A stretch of DNA of 64,000 nucleotides from Adiantum capillus-veneris (GCA_014529385.2 CM043944.1:84231384-84295383); one strand, 5' to 3'; shown: positions 1 to 11,169, counted from the first letter of the stretch. Program-made: numbers and translations. The notes: generated by a model not told the origin, from the letters alone.

Positions 1-1284
1 ATTTTACCAAAAATGCGATTTGTGACACAATCGTCAATCTGGCCCCCGAAAATAGCAAACGCTCAAAACTCAACCACGGAGGGCATGAATGCGAACAAAA
101 TGATGCCATAAAAATGCACACACAAAATAGCTTGTAAAGATTGCAAAATCTAATTTTTATGGAATTATCCAAAAATTACCAAAAAATTACCAAAAATTTA
201 CAAAATTTATCCAAAAAATTTCTACAAATTCTCCACACATTGAGGCATGATGCAGCCAAATAAAATCATCAAAATCACATCAATTATTTTGCCAACAATT
301 TTATCAAATAAATCAAGAATAGGCAATTAAACCGGCCAAATTGCCGACAAAAATAGGTCAAAAGTTGACGCAATTAGATTGTGCAAATCCTTGTTTTGAG
401 CACAAAAACGTAGAAATTAATCATCACACACATCATTAATGCAATCAAAACATTGAATTAACCATGCAAATTTAAACACTCTTTAGGCGCGCACACACCC
501 ACTAAAAAATTGGCAGTTTTTACCAATCTTTAGGTGCACACACAAAAGGGTTAAAACTTGTTGGATTTGCAATTGAATTCACAAATCAATAGTTAGTCAT
601 GAGCACAACACACATCAATCATCACAATTCACAAATCATAACGCACACATTGATTTCTAGGTGCTCAAACATGGGCAAAATAGTGCACACACACCTAAAA
701 TTAGCATGCACACACACTAAGACATTGACCATCCAAGCATGCAGCTAACTCGATTAGGCACCCAATGAGCAACACACATTCATCAATTAGGAATTGAAAC
801 TTATCAAATTCATGCGCCGTCAATTCTTAAAAATTTTGGCATTACGATGGTGTGAAAATGAAGAATCGCAAAATTTTCAATCCCTAACATCACATTGCAT
901 TGTATCAACATAGCATAGCATTACATTGCATCACATTACATTGCATCTTGGTGGGATATCTACACAATTCTACACATCTCTAGATTCTAGGGAGGTTGAG
1001 AATACCACCTTAATACCTTTCCGTTGAAGATCAATTGAATGGTTGAATGCTCCAATCCTTCATACCAAATTAGTAAGTTAGCAAAAATTAGTCAAATGAG
1101 CAAGGGGTTAGTGTGAAATTAGAGTGTGTAAACACACAATTGGAAAGATATGGTCACACATTAGGAAATTATGAACACAATGCTTCATGCACACACATTC
1201 AAAATCCACAAAAACATAAACAAACAAGTGAAATTAGTGAGGGAACGCATTTGTTTATGCCACAATTACACTAGCATAGGCCAT
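1..1284 (-). mobile_element. Tat/Athila-like retrotransposon, 5' leader (runs off left edge)
   Basis: This AT-rich stretch lies just downstream, on the minus strand, of a primer-binding site and an LTR, so it is read as the untranslated leader of an element whose body lies left of the window. No open reading frame of note is seen. It has many short CACA-rich words and, at about 890-945, an array of variants of CATTGCAT/CATTACAT. Long non-coding leaders are usual in Tat and Athila elements. The assignment rests on the primer site alone, since no gag or pol is visible. Confidence 0.45.
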
Positions 1285-1303
1285 CGTCCCCAGCAACGTG
1301 CCA
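1285..1303 (-). other. Candidate primer-binding site, Tat/Athila type
   Basis: Read on the minus strand, the sequence is TGGCACGTTGCTGGGGACG. It resembles the primer-binding sites of plant Tat and Athila elements, which typically start TGGCGCC followed by a run ending in GGGGA. It starts five bases inside the inferred LTR end at 1309. The family pattern is recalled, not searched. Confidence 0.55.
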
Positions 1304-1308
1304 AATAT

Positions 1309-2226
1309 TGGAGGTCCCATCGTTGCAATAGCTCCAATGACCAACAAAATTATCAATCCGGAGGGATGAGCTACCCGGCTAGGGCATGGAAACACTCACA
1401 CGGTTAGTGAGCTAATTGTGGCAATACAAATGGTTAACTCTACGAGATGAGCTTCTCGGCCTATGGAGGAGCTAAGCCGCAATGAAGGGCAATCTCCATA
1501 TCCACTTCTCTTCACCTCTAATCAACCCAATCACACACACTACGATTGCAAGATACACACAACACTAATCCTATCATGCAACACACTAATCGCAAGCACA
1601 CACACATAGATCTATCGAGCACCACACTCCAATCAAACCTACATGCACACACAAGCAAAAGAGGGCAATCATACAAGATTAGAGAGGGATTAACCACTAA
1701 TTACTGTAGATCTAGCTAATCTAAGTATCATAGGCAATCATAAGAAGCATGAGAGAGGCATAGTGAGAGAGAATGAATCATTGATTAGAGTTAATCAACT
1801 CTCACGAGCAAGGAGAAGCTCAAGGACTCCATAGCCACACACCTCAAGAGCTCTCACCAAAAAGTGCTCTCAACAAATGACTTGAGAACCCTAATTTCTT
1901 TTACACACTGCTTTATATACCTAGGGTAAAAATATGCAATGTCCGGGTGTCCAAGGCCTTTAGGGCTCACCACTTACTGAATCTGCTACCTAGGCATACT
2001 AACTGACCTGTTCTTTACAGCTTGGAACTCCCATTGAGCCCGTAACACATTAAAATATAACAATGGCTTGAAATAATTCGGGATTTTACAATATGTGACC
2101 ATTTTGGGAAAACGTGAAAAATGTGTAACTCCAATCTTTACTATTTCTTTGCATTCATCCTTGATGTGCGTCCGTATGTCTTTGGTCTTTAGCAATTTCT
2201 ATTAACTGACGTTGACTCAGTTAACA
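1309..2226 (-). repeat. Candidate 5' LTR of the left-edge Tat/Athila-like element
   Basis: The left limit is the CA (minus strand) at 1310-1309 before the primer site. The right limit is chosen at a minus-strand TGTTAACTGAG start near 2226 and is uncertain. A TATA box sits inside, and the transcribed part begins with AAATTAGGGTTCTC. No second LTR is in the window to test the ends. Confidence 0.4.
1912..1919 (-). promoter_or_regulatory. TATA box in candidate LTR
   Basis: TATATAAAG is read on the minus strand about 600 bases before the LTR end, a normal place for the retrotransposon promoter. It would drive transcription leftwards into the leader. Confidence 0.45.
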
Positions 2227-2399
2227 GAGGCTTTAGATAGCAGTAAATTTTATTGTAAAGCCACAAGAAATGGTAGTGTTGAAGAGCAACTAAAGCCATG
2301 CTAGGTATTAAAATCAAGTAGCACTAAAGTTCAAGTACAAATAGTCTTCATTTTTTTGAACACAAGAAGAAGCACAAAGCACTAGCATTAGAAAGTGTC

Positions 2400-2683
2400 A
2401 TAAGTCTTCAGCATAGAGCTCATCATAAGAAGCAAACATAGGTTGTGCACCAAGAAGGCAATCAATCTATTGCACATTTTCTCCTAGCGGACTCTCTCCC
2501 AATATGGCTTCTCAGATGGACATGGAAAATAGACGAGAGAGAGAGAGAGAGGGGGGGGGGGAGAAGATAAGGCATAGTTGGAGCAAATGAAAAGAGAGAT
2601 TACTCATTAGGCTTGTAGGCCTTATATAAATTTTACATCTTGCTCAGATGGATTTGGCCACCCAAGTTGGGCTGACCCCAACA
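2400..2683 (-). repeat. Possible copia-type LTR fragment
   Basis: On the minus strand a polypurine-like run (GAAGGGGGC, about 2684-2700) is followed by TGTTGGGGTCAGCCC. That matches the way copia F begins its 3' LTR (purine run, then TGTTGGGG, then GCCCAA). A TATATAAGG lies inside near 2620. The other end and the element body were not found, and the left limit is arbitrary. An interrupted GA run followed by about ten G lies at 2534-2562. Confidence 0.3.
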
Positions 2684-4435
2684 ACAAATGCCCCCTTCAT
2701 CCAAACTTGGCGTAATCACTATCATGTGTGTGTTCCTAGGAACTACTGATACATCTAGGTGTAGTGCTTGATAGATCATGGTGGTTCTCATGATGGATTC
2801 ATCACACATGGTTCACAAGAGCACTCATCCTAGGCTCACAAAGCAGTCCGATTCATGGGTCATGGGGAAGGTCTTACCTATGGCATCATTCGTCATCATC
2901 ACCATGGCAGTGCCTAATCCATTTAAAAAAAACATGATAATCATAGAAATGGCTTAGGGGCTTATAATAAATCATCATATGACGTACAATCATTTTTCGA
3001 CATATGTGTCAAGCTCATGTACATAATTGTCATCACATGGTTATTCCTGTGTGAACGCCTCTTATACTTGATAAGACCATTATCACAAAGTGCTATATTT
3101 AAAAAAGAAGACTTTGCATAATAATAAAAATTTGCACATGGGCTCTCTAGGCTGGGTGCTGGCATCATGGATGATGAAGGTGCTTCCTCTCACGCCCACC
3201 TCCTTTGCCGCCCAGCATAGCATGGTAGCCCTAGTTGACACAATTGGTGGTGGTTTTCATGCAGGCCAATTCTTGAATGCCACATCATTGAGGTTCCTTT
3301 CGGGGTGCACAAGCACCAGAGCTAGAAAAATACATTTTTCCTAACTAATGAAAATAAGGACAAACTCTCCCGATTTTTATGTCAAAATTGAAGCTTTTGT
3401 CGATAATTACACTAAAACTTGGGTACGTTTTCCCATTTTCTTAAATGCAAGTTCAAAATCTAACCGGTATTTCACAATTTCAGCCAGTTAAAATACATTG
3501 GACCCTTTTTTTTGTAACAATGACTAGCATTGATGCTAGTGGAAAAAAGGCATTATTAGATTTTTTTAAGCATGCAAAGTAGTGGGAGTTAATGGTGGGA
3601 GGGAAGGAGATCTAAAAGAAGCACTCTCTATTTCTCCCTCTCTCTCTTTGTGTGAGGTCCCCAACCTCGAGAAGATTGGGACGCCTTGATAGAAGGTCCT
3701 TTTCCATTGACAACACCCTACTCCGTTTTCACAAAGTAGACATACAAGCAACAAAAGAGAGGAAGTCCTCTATCCATCATTTACGTGGTTATAAGGGTCA
3801 TGCGCCACAAGCCAGGTCAATAAATCTAGGATTCTAATGAAATTTGTTTCCTAACATAAAGATGAATTCCCATTGACATATTTAGAATCCATAAACAATG
3901 CCTTTTTCCCCATGTTTAAGAGGCACGGTTGCTATCCATAAACCATAAATATGATATGAGACACAGTCTAAACTAACTATTAATCTTGTGAAAAGTACCC
4001 GACTAATTGGATCCATAGCTTTCAGAGGCATGTAGATTTGGGACATCTCGACTCTTGGCACAATGAGTCTCTAATTCACTTCTCTTAATAAGAGGGAGTG
4101 GAGATTTTCTGGACTAATCAAGACCACCTATCCTTGACTGGCAACCTGAGCCAGACCCCACTTTCCACCCCACACTCACACTTTTTAGCTTGTTTTCTAA
4201 TTATTACCACACTGTTTCACATACACAACTAGTATTCTTTTCTTAATTCCATGCACAGGTTCTTTCATCCAGCCCTTCAAACATCACCAAGAAATTTCTT
4301 TCTCAAACATGGTTTAATGAAGACAATCCTATATTTTAACAAGAATGAATCTTTTAATTATTCTTAAGAGTTTTCCGCTACCCGTGAACTTTCTCTGTCT
4401 AACCAACAGAGCCTTTGCAAAGGATTTACTTATTC
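2684..4435. other. No recognisable gene
   Basis: Both strands carry only short frames with no recognisable domain. The base composition and the CT-rich runs near 3620-3650 resemble the non-coding parts of nearby retrotransposons. It is probably decayed element sequence, but nothing specific can be supported. Confidence 0.4.
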
Positions 4436-4590
4436 ACTAACCGCGAAATGCGCATACTTTCCCAATCGCTAACCGCAAGGAAACATCTCGCTAACCGCAA
4501 GGCAGCCTGCTAACCGTAAGTGACAAAAAGAGAGCTGATAACCTCAACTTATTTTTCGCTAACCGTGGAATCACCTTGCTAACCGCGAGT
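4436..4590. repeat. Cluster of six GCTAACCG-type motifs
   Basis: Variants of (G/A)CTAACCG(C/T) followed by purines occur at about 4436, 4468, 4490, 4509, 4558 and 4578, spaced irregularly by 20-50 bases. They are too short and irregular for a normal minisatellite. Repeated short motifs of this kind occur in LTR U3 enhancers, but no LTR could be delimited around them. Confidence 0.6.
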
Positions 4591-4831
4591 TCCATCTAGA
4601 AAACAAGGTATTTCTTCAGCAATCGTTTTCTTTAGTGATTTCTCAAACAAAATTAACTAACTTCTAATATCAAACAGAGACAGTTTATCAACCATAAATC
4701 AACCAATTCTTTCTCTACTCTATGAAAACAAATGCTTGTTTCTTGTGAGATAATCACGTTTCTTGGATAGTTTAAAGAAATCGTAGGCTTGACTTATCGG
4801 TCATCATGTATAAAGATGCACAATTATAAAT

Positions 4832-5040
4832 TCATTTTACCGGATTAGCAATATGTTCGACTACCTCTCGTGGTTGAGGTTGGACGGCTTCGACTTCTTC
4901 CGCAACCAATACCTCCGCTTGAGCAACGTTTGGAGTAGTTGATGCCTTCCTCTGCACCCCTTTCTTGGAGGTGGAGCGACATGAGCATCCTTCGAGCTTC
5001 GAGTCACTCACTTTGGGGCCACGTATCGCAAAAGAGGAAG
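4832..5040 (-). pseudogene. gag N-terminal fragment beyond the left LTR of CH1
   Basis: The minus frame reads as a low-complexity acidic segment (VAQAEVL...EEVEAV...REVVEHIANP) and then stops. The right copy of gag begins abruptly with LLLLKQMQPPSFKGEG straight after LTR sequence, lacking such an N-terminus. The likely reading is that this fragment is the missing start of gag from an adjacent copy. The longer open frame upstream, to 5464, is simply LTR read-through. Confidence 0.4.
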
Positions 5041-5126
5041 AAGAAAGTGAGGAAGAGAACTTAAGAATTTGAGGACAGCATGATGATGGTAGAGAAAGAA
5101 GTTGGAGATGGAGATGGCTTGAGGGA

Positions 5127-5705
5127 GAGAGGTTGATGGAGAGAAGGTAACTCTGACGCAAGGCAAGAGAGCTTTGGCTTCTGAGAGTGTGTGTCTTCAA
5201 AGTGAAGGGAGAGGGGTCTTTATATAGGCTCTCAAGATCAGTTAAGAATAGAGAGAAGCAAAGAGAGAGATAAGTTAGCGCATGTTCGCGGCTGTAAAAA
5301 ATTATTATTTTTATTTTTATTATTTTTACGGATACAAAATCCGATGCGCGATTTTGAGCCTCTAAGAAGAAGCTTGGCTTCCAAGAAAAGAGCTCTAAAC
5401 TAAGCTCCTCCTCTCTCTTTCCTAAAAGTACTCCTCCTACTCCTTCTCTTCTAAAATTACTCATCCTTTCCTAAAATTACTCTCTCTTTCCTAAAGGGTC
5501 AACTCTTATCTTTAGATACAATCTTGAGGCTTAAGTTTCCCGTCAAAGTATTGTTTTCAAGTGAATAAGGGTTATAATTAATAGTTCTAGAATCCGATTT
5601 TTGATCCGACCGTTCCATTAGAATGCTCTTTGACTTAATAAAATGCAAACCTTAAATATTTGCAAAGTAAATAAAATACTTCTATTGAAAAATGGTTACA
5701 TTATA
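5127..5705 (-). repeat. LTR of CH1, left copy
   Basis: It matches 9982-10530 closely, for example in the GAGAGTGTGTGTCTTCAAAG block and the AAGCTTGGCTTCCAAG block. On the minus strand it starts TATAATGTAACC, where the right copy has TGTAATGTACCC, so the terminal TG has mutated. A minus-strand TATA box lies at 5219-5226. Upstream, the element body ends in the GATGAGGACATCTC block, a context often seen before chromovirus 3' LTRs. Confidence 0.75.
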
Positions 5706-5714
5706 ATTTTACCA

Positions 5715-6055
5715 ACTTAGGTTTTTGAGATGTCCTCATCTCGGAAAAAAGTGAGAATAGTCCTTCTTTAGGGTGGCTTCATCTTCCATGTTGCATCTTC
5801 TTCAGGATAGTCCTGCCACTGAGCAAGGTGTTCTTTGAAAAGTCTATTTCAAAGAATCTTCTCTCGAGACTCCAAAATTCTAGAAGGTTGGAGCTCCAAG
5901 ATGTTTTGAGTAGGCATGACAATTTGTTCATCATTTAGGAGTTGATCATCACTGGGAATATAGGGTTTTAATAATCTTATATGAAATACATCGTGGACTT
6001 TGATGTGAGCTGGCAACTTCAACTTGTAATCTTGGATTCCTATACACTTGATCAT
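5715..6055 (-). pseudogene. CH1 integrase C-terminus and chromodomain remnant
   Basis: The frame from 6055 has the GPY/F-linked stretch VFHIRLLKPY, typical of the integrase C-terminus. Past a stop near 5849, the reading continues as LAQWQDYPEEDATWK. This aligns with the chromodomain core (VKWKGYPEEEATWE) that guides chromovirus integration to modified histone H3. The stop and substitutions make it non-functional. Confidence 0.7.
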
Positions 6056-7012
6056 TTTGTAAGGGCTACAATAACGTGGGCTAAGCTTCTTATACTTTCC
6101 AAGTGATAAGGTACTTCTCTTTGGATGAATCCGAAGAAAAAAACCTTGTCACCTTCTTTGAATCTTCTTTCGGATCTCTTACTATCAGCATACTGCTTTT
6201 GATGATCCTGAGCTGCTTGAATATCCTTTTGGATGGCTTTTGTTTGATTTTCCATTTCTTCCAGCATCTTCCTAGACGCTTCAACTCTGATGGTAGGGTC
6301 AGAAAAGTTGAGTGGAGAGACACATTCTTGACCATACAAGGCACAAAATGGGGTCATACCAATGCTTTGATGATGAGAAGCATTGTAAGCATATTCCACT
6401 ACAGGTAAAAATTGAATCCATCGCTTAGGTTCTCTACTGCAATAAGCTCTAAAACTATCTTTGATGACTTGGTTGACTCGTTCTGTTTGACCATATGATT
6501 GAGGATGGTATGCGATACTAAAGTTTAATTCTGTTCCAATTCCCTTGAAGAGTGAGGTCCAAAAGTTTGAAGTGAACTTCACATCTCGATCGCTTACAAT
6601 CCGTTTGTGCAATCCATGCAATCTGAAAATCTCTTTAACAAATAGTCGTGCAATGTCAGAGGCGGTAAAGGTTTTCTTGACTGGTATGAGATGTGAAACC
6701 TTTGTGAGTAGGTCAAAAACTACCATAAGTGAATTATATCCTCCTTGTACCGTAGGTAATCCAATGACGAAGTCCATACTTTATGCATTCCCATTTCATT
6801 TGGGGAATGTCCAATGGTTGAAGTTTACCGAGAATTTTAACTCTCTCAGCTTTAATCCTTTGACATGTCAAGCATTGATGAACATAGCGTAGAACATCTG
6901 CCTTTTGCCCAATCCAATAGAAACTTTTCCGTACAGCATTGAGAGTCTTCACATATCCTGGGTGTCCTGACGTAGGGATATCATGGGTCTCAACCAAGAT
7001 AGCCTTCTTCAA
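6052..7012 (-). pseudogene. CH1 integrase
   Basis: The zinc-binding part reads H...GHPGYVKTL...C-x2-C (6734-7012). The catalytic core follows in an overlapping frame (6052-6777) with MDFVIGLP (first Asp), IVSDRDVKF (second Asp) and YHPQSYGQTERVNQ (Glu). The DDE residues are still present, but the zinc finger and core are in different frames and the end is shifted again. In the cell this enzyme would insert element cDNA into chromosomes. Confidence 0.85.
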
Positions 7013-7064
7013 GTTAGGGTCCTATGGTACACATAACCTATCTCTATAATAGAGACAAGGTCCA

Positions 7065-8212
7065 TCATGTGAGAAGTGTAACATTGAAGGTATATTCTAG
7101 GTTAAGCTGCCTTTGATACTCTGGATCAGATGATGCAACTTCCTTAATCTTTTCAATGATTGGGTTGTTAGGTACAAATATGAGGCTCAAAAAATATTTT
7201 TGACTGAGTGAATCTGCAACCATGTTTTCTTTTTCGGGATGATAGATAATGTCAAAGTCAAATTCTTGCAAAAGTTCTACCCATCGTCTTTGTCGCATAT
7301 TCAAAGTTGCTTGGGTAAAATTCCACTTTAAGCTGTTATGGTTGGTTATATGTCAAAAATTTCATCCCAATAAGGAGTGTCTCCACAGCTTCAGAGCGTG
7401 AATGACTGCCAATAGTTTGAGGTCATGGGTGGGATGGTTTTTTAATGAACCTTAAGCTTACATGAGGTGAAAGATATTGGTCTGCCTTCTTGAACTAATA
7501 CTCCTCCAACTGCTATTCCACTAGCATCAGTGACGACTTCAAAGGCCTGATTGAAATTTGATAGCTTTAGGCACGGTGTTGTAGTCACATACTGCTTGAG
7601 TTGGTCGAATCTTTCTTGGTGTAGTGGGGTATAAAGATTTTATACCATTCCGTGATTCCCAAGAATTCTCTAAGCTCACTTGCATTTAATGGCTGAGGCC
7701 ATTCAACAATGTCTTGAACTTTAGCACGGTCCACTGAGATTCCTTCATGCAAAACAATAAATCCCAAATACTCAATCCTTGGAGTGAAAAAATGAACACT
7801 TGCCATATAGCTTGTGTTCTCGAAGAATATCCAACACCTTTCTCAGGTGGTCTTCATGTTCTTCTTCATCCTTTGAGTAGATTAGAACATCATCAAAGAA
7901 CACAAGAACAAAGTCATCTAGGTACGGCCTGAAAATATCGTGCATCAATCTATTGAATGTAGCCAGAGCATTAATGAGACCAAATGACATTACTATAAAC
8001 TCAAAATGTCCATATCAGGTGGTGAAAGCCGTCTTTGGAATATTTGATTCCTTTATTCTGATTTGATAATAACAAGATCTTAAATTTATCTTTGAGAAGA
8101 GCTTGGAACCATGTAGCATGTCCAACAATTCGTCAATTTGTGAGATAGGATAGTTGTTCTTAACTATTACCTGGTTTAATCCTTTGTAATCTATGCAGAG
8201 TTGTAAAGTCAC
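7065..8212 (-). pseudogene. CH1 reverse transcriptase and RNase H, frameshifted
   Basis: The RT pieces are 8015-8212 ([17 protein letters not shown]), 7772-7990 ([12 protein letters not shown], the catalytic FxDD box) and 7585-7806 (YLGFIVLHEGI...). RNase H ends at 7065-7304 with RRWVELLQEFDFDI and ADSLSQK. The stretch 7305-7584 is RNase H that has lost its frame. At least three frameshifts or stops separate these parts. Confidence 0.85.
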
Positions 8213-8224
8213 ATCTTTCTTCTT

Positions 8225-8890
8225 CTAAAAGAGTGTTGGAGCTCCCCAACTTGATTTACTCGGTCTAATAAATCCTTGTTCTATAAGTTGACAAAGTTGT
8301 TCTTTCTCTGACACTGGCTCACTTCCTGAAAGAATCTCTATCTCATGATCAATCTCTCGATCAGGAGGAAGAGACATGAGATCTTCAAGAAAGACATTTG
8401 AATATTCATGAAGCCAAGAGGGTTTTGTACTGCTTGATTTTGAATCCATCTTGTTCAGCTTGACCACAAATATTTTTTGTCCGGCCTTCACACCTTTGAG
8501 TAGATGGTTGGATTTAACTAATTGAATCTTTGGAATCTCATTCTTTCCCTGTACTTTGACTTGCTTTGTTTGACTAACTCTAAAGCTCATACTACCTAGG
8601 CCACAATGGATGCTAGCGTGATTCTTAGATAACCAATCCATCCCAAGAATTCCATCATACATCCCAACTGGTAGAGTTCTAAAGAAAGCTGAAGTAGCAT
8701 GTCCTCCTAGTTCAAAGTCAAGGGTTCCCATAGAATATCCTGATACCACGGTTTTCCCATTAGCCAATTCTATTGTCATGGATTTAGCTAGTTTTTTATT
8801 TTGGTTCAACTTTTGCAAGCATTTTGGGGATAGAAAAGAATGAGTGTTGCCACAATGGATGAGGAGGTTAAAAGGTTTACCTTGATGGGT
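8225..8890 (-). pseudogene. CH1 aspartic protease, catalytic Asp lost
   Basis: The segment carries the retropepsin body (GMYDGILGMDWLSKNHASI) and the linker to RT (SLPPDREIDHEIEI). At the expected active site the reading is LIHCGNTHSFLSP. The family consensus has Asp-Ser-Gly-x-Thr-His there, so the catalytic Asp is now His. It lies between gag and RT, as expected. Confidence 0.75.
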
Positions 8891-8989
8891 TGTTGGTGTT
8901 TAGATAACAGCAAATTTTCTTTGGGCTCCAGGGTTGTCAATAGTTGCATAAATTCTTGCTCTCCCTTCTTCTTCACCAAGGGTAGGCTC

Positions 8990-9980
8990 TCCTAAGACTG
9001 CATGTACATGGGCATACCTACCTTGACCTCTTCCAAAGGATCTGGCTGCTCTTCCTCGTCTCTACCTTGTCCTCTACCTCGTCCACCACCTCGTCCATTG
9101 TTATTTCCAAAAGGGCAGTGTCTTTGATATACTTTAGTTGTTGCTGCTACTCTATTAGTCAGATGTGGACATCTGTTTTGATAATGTCCCAACTCTCCCA
9201 ATTCAAAGCATCGAACATCCAAGCATGAAGGAGTTTAAGCATTAGCAGCATAAGATCTTTGTGGTTGTCCATTACTATTGGGAAGCCTTATTGGTCGTCT
9301 GACACCTTTAAAACTTTGATTTTGTTCAACTCTCCTTCTAATCCCTTTCTCCTTCATTAAGGGCTTAGATCGTAGTAAAGCATCTTGCACAGTTGTAGGT
9401 TTCATGGATGGTTCTCTTAAACCTTGACAAAAACGGGCTATCTATTGCTCTATGGTCATTGGTAGAGCATAACGTCTAAGCCTTACAAACTTTGAATAGT
9501 ACTCTTCCAAGGTTAAACTGTATTGCTTCAAGCTAAAGAACTCAGTCATCTTCAACACTTCGTGTGCAGGAGGTAAGTATCTTTCCTTCACTGCCTGTTT
9601 AATTTTCCTTCATTGACTCTGGGAGTTCTCCAATACTCCCATGTCACCCAATCTTATGAAACCAATTCCTTCGGAAAATCCTTTTTAAATCTTAGAGATA
9701 GAGACCATTAAGTGTGTGAAAAATGAGTAATTATCGCATTTCTCTCAAAATAATGATTTCTTCCAGTAGATTGTATACTTGAAAAAGGCCGACAATGTTG
9801 CTTCCACCATAATTTTGCTTCATCAGAGAGGCAAAACATCCTTAGCATCGCTTGATTTGTAGGTGCAGTCTTTGTAGCCAAGAAGTAATCATCCATAGCT
9901 TTGATCCATACTTCTGCATCCTTCTCAATATCAATACCCTCTCCTTTAAAAGAAGGTGGTTGCATTTGTTTTAGTAATAA
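8990..9980 (-). pseudogene. CH1 gag
   Basis: The 5' part (9708-9965) reads MQPPSFKGEG...DAEVWIKAMDDYF...KLWWKQH, a typical Ty3/gypsy capsid start. The 3' part (8992-9222) has a zinc knuckle CFELGELGHYQNRC, in which the second Cys of CX2CX4HX4C is now Leu. The middle, 9223-9707, is shifted and broken. Nine residues upstream of the first Met are open (LLLLKQ) and run into LTR sequence. Confidence 0.8.
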
Positions 9981-9981
9981 C

Positions 9982-10530
9982 AGAGAGGTTGATGGAGAGA
10001 AGGTAACTCCGACGTCAAGGCAAGAGAGCTTCGACTTCTGAGAGTGTGTGTCTTCAAAGTGAAGGAAGATGGGTCTTTATATAGGCTCTCAAGGTTAGTT
10101 AAGAATAGAGGGAAGCAAAGAGAGAGATAAGTTCGCGCACGTTTGCGACTGTCCTTTCTTTTTTGCGAACATGAATTCTGATGCGTGATTTTGAGCCTCT
10201 AAGAAGAAGCTTGGCTTCCAAGAAAAGAGCTTTAAACTCTTTTCTAAAAGTACTCCTCCTACTCCTTCTCTTCTAAAATTACTCCTCCTTTCCTAAAATT
10301 ACTCACTCTTTCTTAAAGGGTCAACTCTTATCTTTAGATACAATCTTGAGGCTTAAGTTTCCCATCAACCTATTGTTTTCAAGTGAATAAGGGTTATAAT
10401 TAATAGTTCTAGAATCCGATTTTTGATCCAATCGTTCCATTAGAATGCTCTTTGACTTAATAAAATGCAAACCTTAAATATTTGCAAAGTAAATAAAATA
10501 CTTCTATTGAAAAATGTTGGGTACATTACA
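9982..10530 (-). repeat. LTR of CH1, right copy (5' LTR)
   Basis: This is the partner of 5127-5705. On the minus strand it begins TGTAATGTACCC. A TATA box in the same place as in the left copy lies near 10077-10083. Its 3' end and the primer site are missing, because homology stops at the gag reading frame. That implies a deletion at about 9981. Confidence 0.75.
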
Positions 10531-10699
10531 CACTCTCTCTCTCTCACTCTCACTCTGGTGGGTGCTATCTCACTCTCACTCTGGTGGGTGCTATCTCCCT
10601 CTCACTCCCGCTCATTGTCACTCCCTCTAGCACTCTCTCACTCCCTCTGACTCTCTCTCAATATTAAGGAGGTCATTAAGGAAGGGAAAATAAGTGGAA
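10531..10699. repeat. Imperfect CT-rich repeat
   Basis: CTCTCACTC-type words with a repeated GGTGGGTGCTATCTC unit (two tandem copies around 10557-10598) follow the CH1 LTR directly. It is non-coding. Confidence 0.6.
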
Positions 10700-10792
10700 A
10701 GAAGGGGATCATATTTTTTCTCTTACTCTCACTAGATTCAAAGGAGAACAAGAGAAACGAACAAGGAGGGAAAGCTCAAGGATTTCTGGGAA

Positions 10793-10838
<46 letters not shown>

Positions 10839-11040
10839 AGGAGGGCCAAGGCTCGCTCTCAACTAAAAGAAAGAGGATTTTTTTATCTTGCTCTCGACCT
10901 TAGTGAAGGGAAGAAGGGAGGGGTAATATATACTTTCAAAGTACCCTATAGAGCAAAGGAAGACAAAGAAGATGGGTAATTGCTGAAGTTAAAGGGAAAC
11001 ATCAAGGCAAGAGGAGGAAGAGTTTGCCCTGTCTCATGCC
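10700..11040. repeat. Dispersed repeat, inverted relative to 28128-28570
   Basis: The reverse complement of 28128-28570 matches this stretch in several blocks: CCAAAGGAGAACAAGAG, CCAAGGAGGGCCAAGGCTCG, AAAGTACCCTATAGA and GGAGGAAGAGTTT. Insertions, deletions and a (CT)20 tract at 10796-10836 separate the blocks. It contains no gene. It may be an older transposon fragment or a LINE-linked flank. Confidence 0.65.
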
Positions 11041-11168
11041 CCCCTCCCAAATACACACACACACACACACACACATGCATTCACACACAAACACACACAG
11101 ACATACACAAACACAAACATACATACACGCATGTAGAGAGAAAGGGGCAGAGAGAGAGAGAGAGAGAA
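11041..11168. repeat. (CA)n and (GA)n microsatellites
   Basis: A CA tract starts near 11054 and decays into CACAAACAC and CATACA words. It ends in CATGTAGAGAGAAAGGGG and a short GA tract. The same order (C-rich, CA tract, CATGTAGAGAGAGA) is seen at 12145-12330. Confidence 0.75.
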
Positions 11169-11169
11169 A

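Larger units (their letters stand above)
4832..10530 (-). mobile_element. CH1, decayed Ty3/gypsy chromovirus
   Basis: On the minus strand the order is LTR, gag, protease, RT, RNase H, integrase, chromodomain remnant, LTR, as in Ty3/gypsy elements. Two LTR copies (5127-5705 and 9982-10530) match over most of their length. The coding region is broken by many frameshifts and stops, so the copy is dead. The right LTR joins gag directly with no primer site, while the left LTR is followed by what looks like a gag N-terminus. The locus may therefore be a remnant of a tandem LTR-body-LTR-body array. No target duplication was found. Confidence 0.8.

Noticed and set aside
890-945. Possible CRISPR-like or satellite array of CATTGCAT words
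   Set aside because: Units are too short and irregular, there are no spacers, and the genome is a plant nuclear one.
4832-5464. 210-residue minus frame as a host gene
   Set aside because: Most of it is LTR sequence of CH1. Only the last third may be coding, as a gag fragment.
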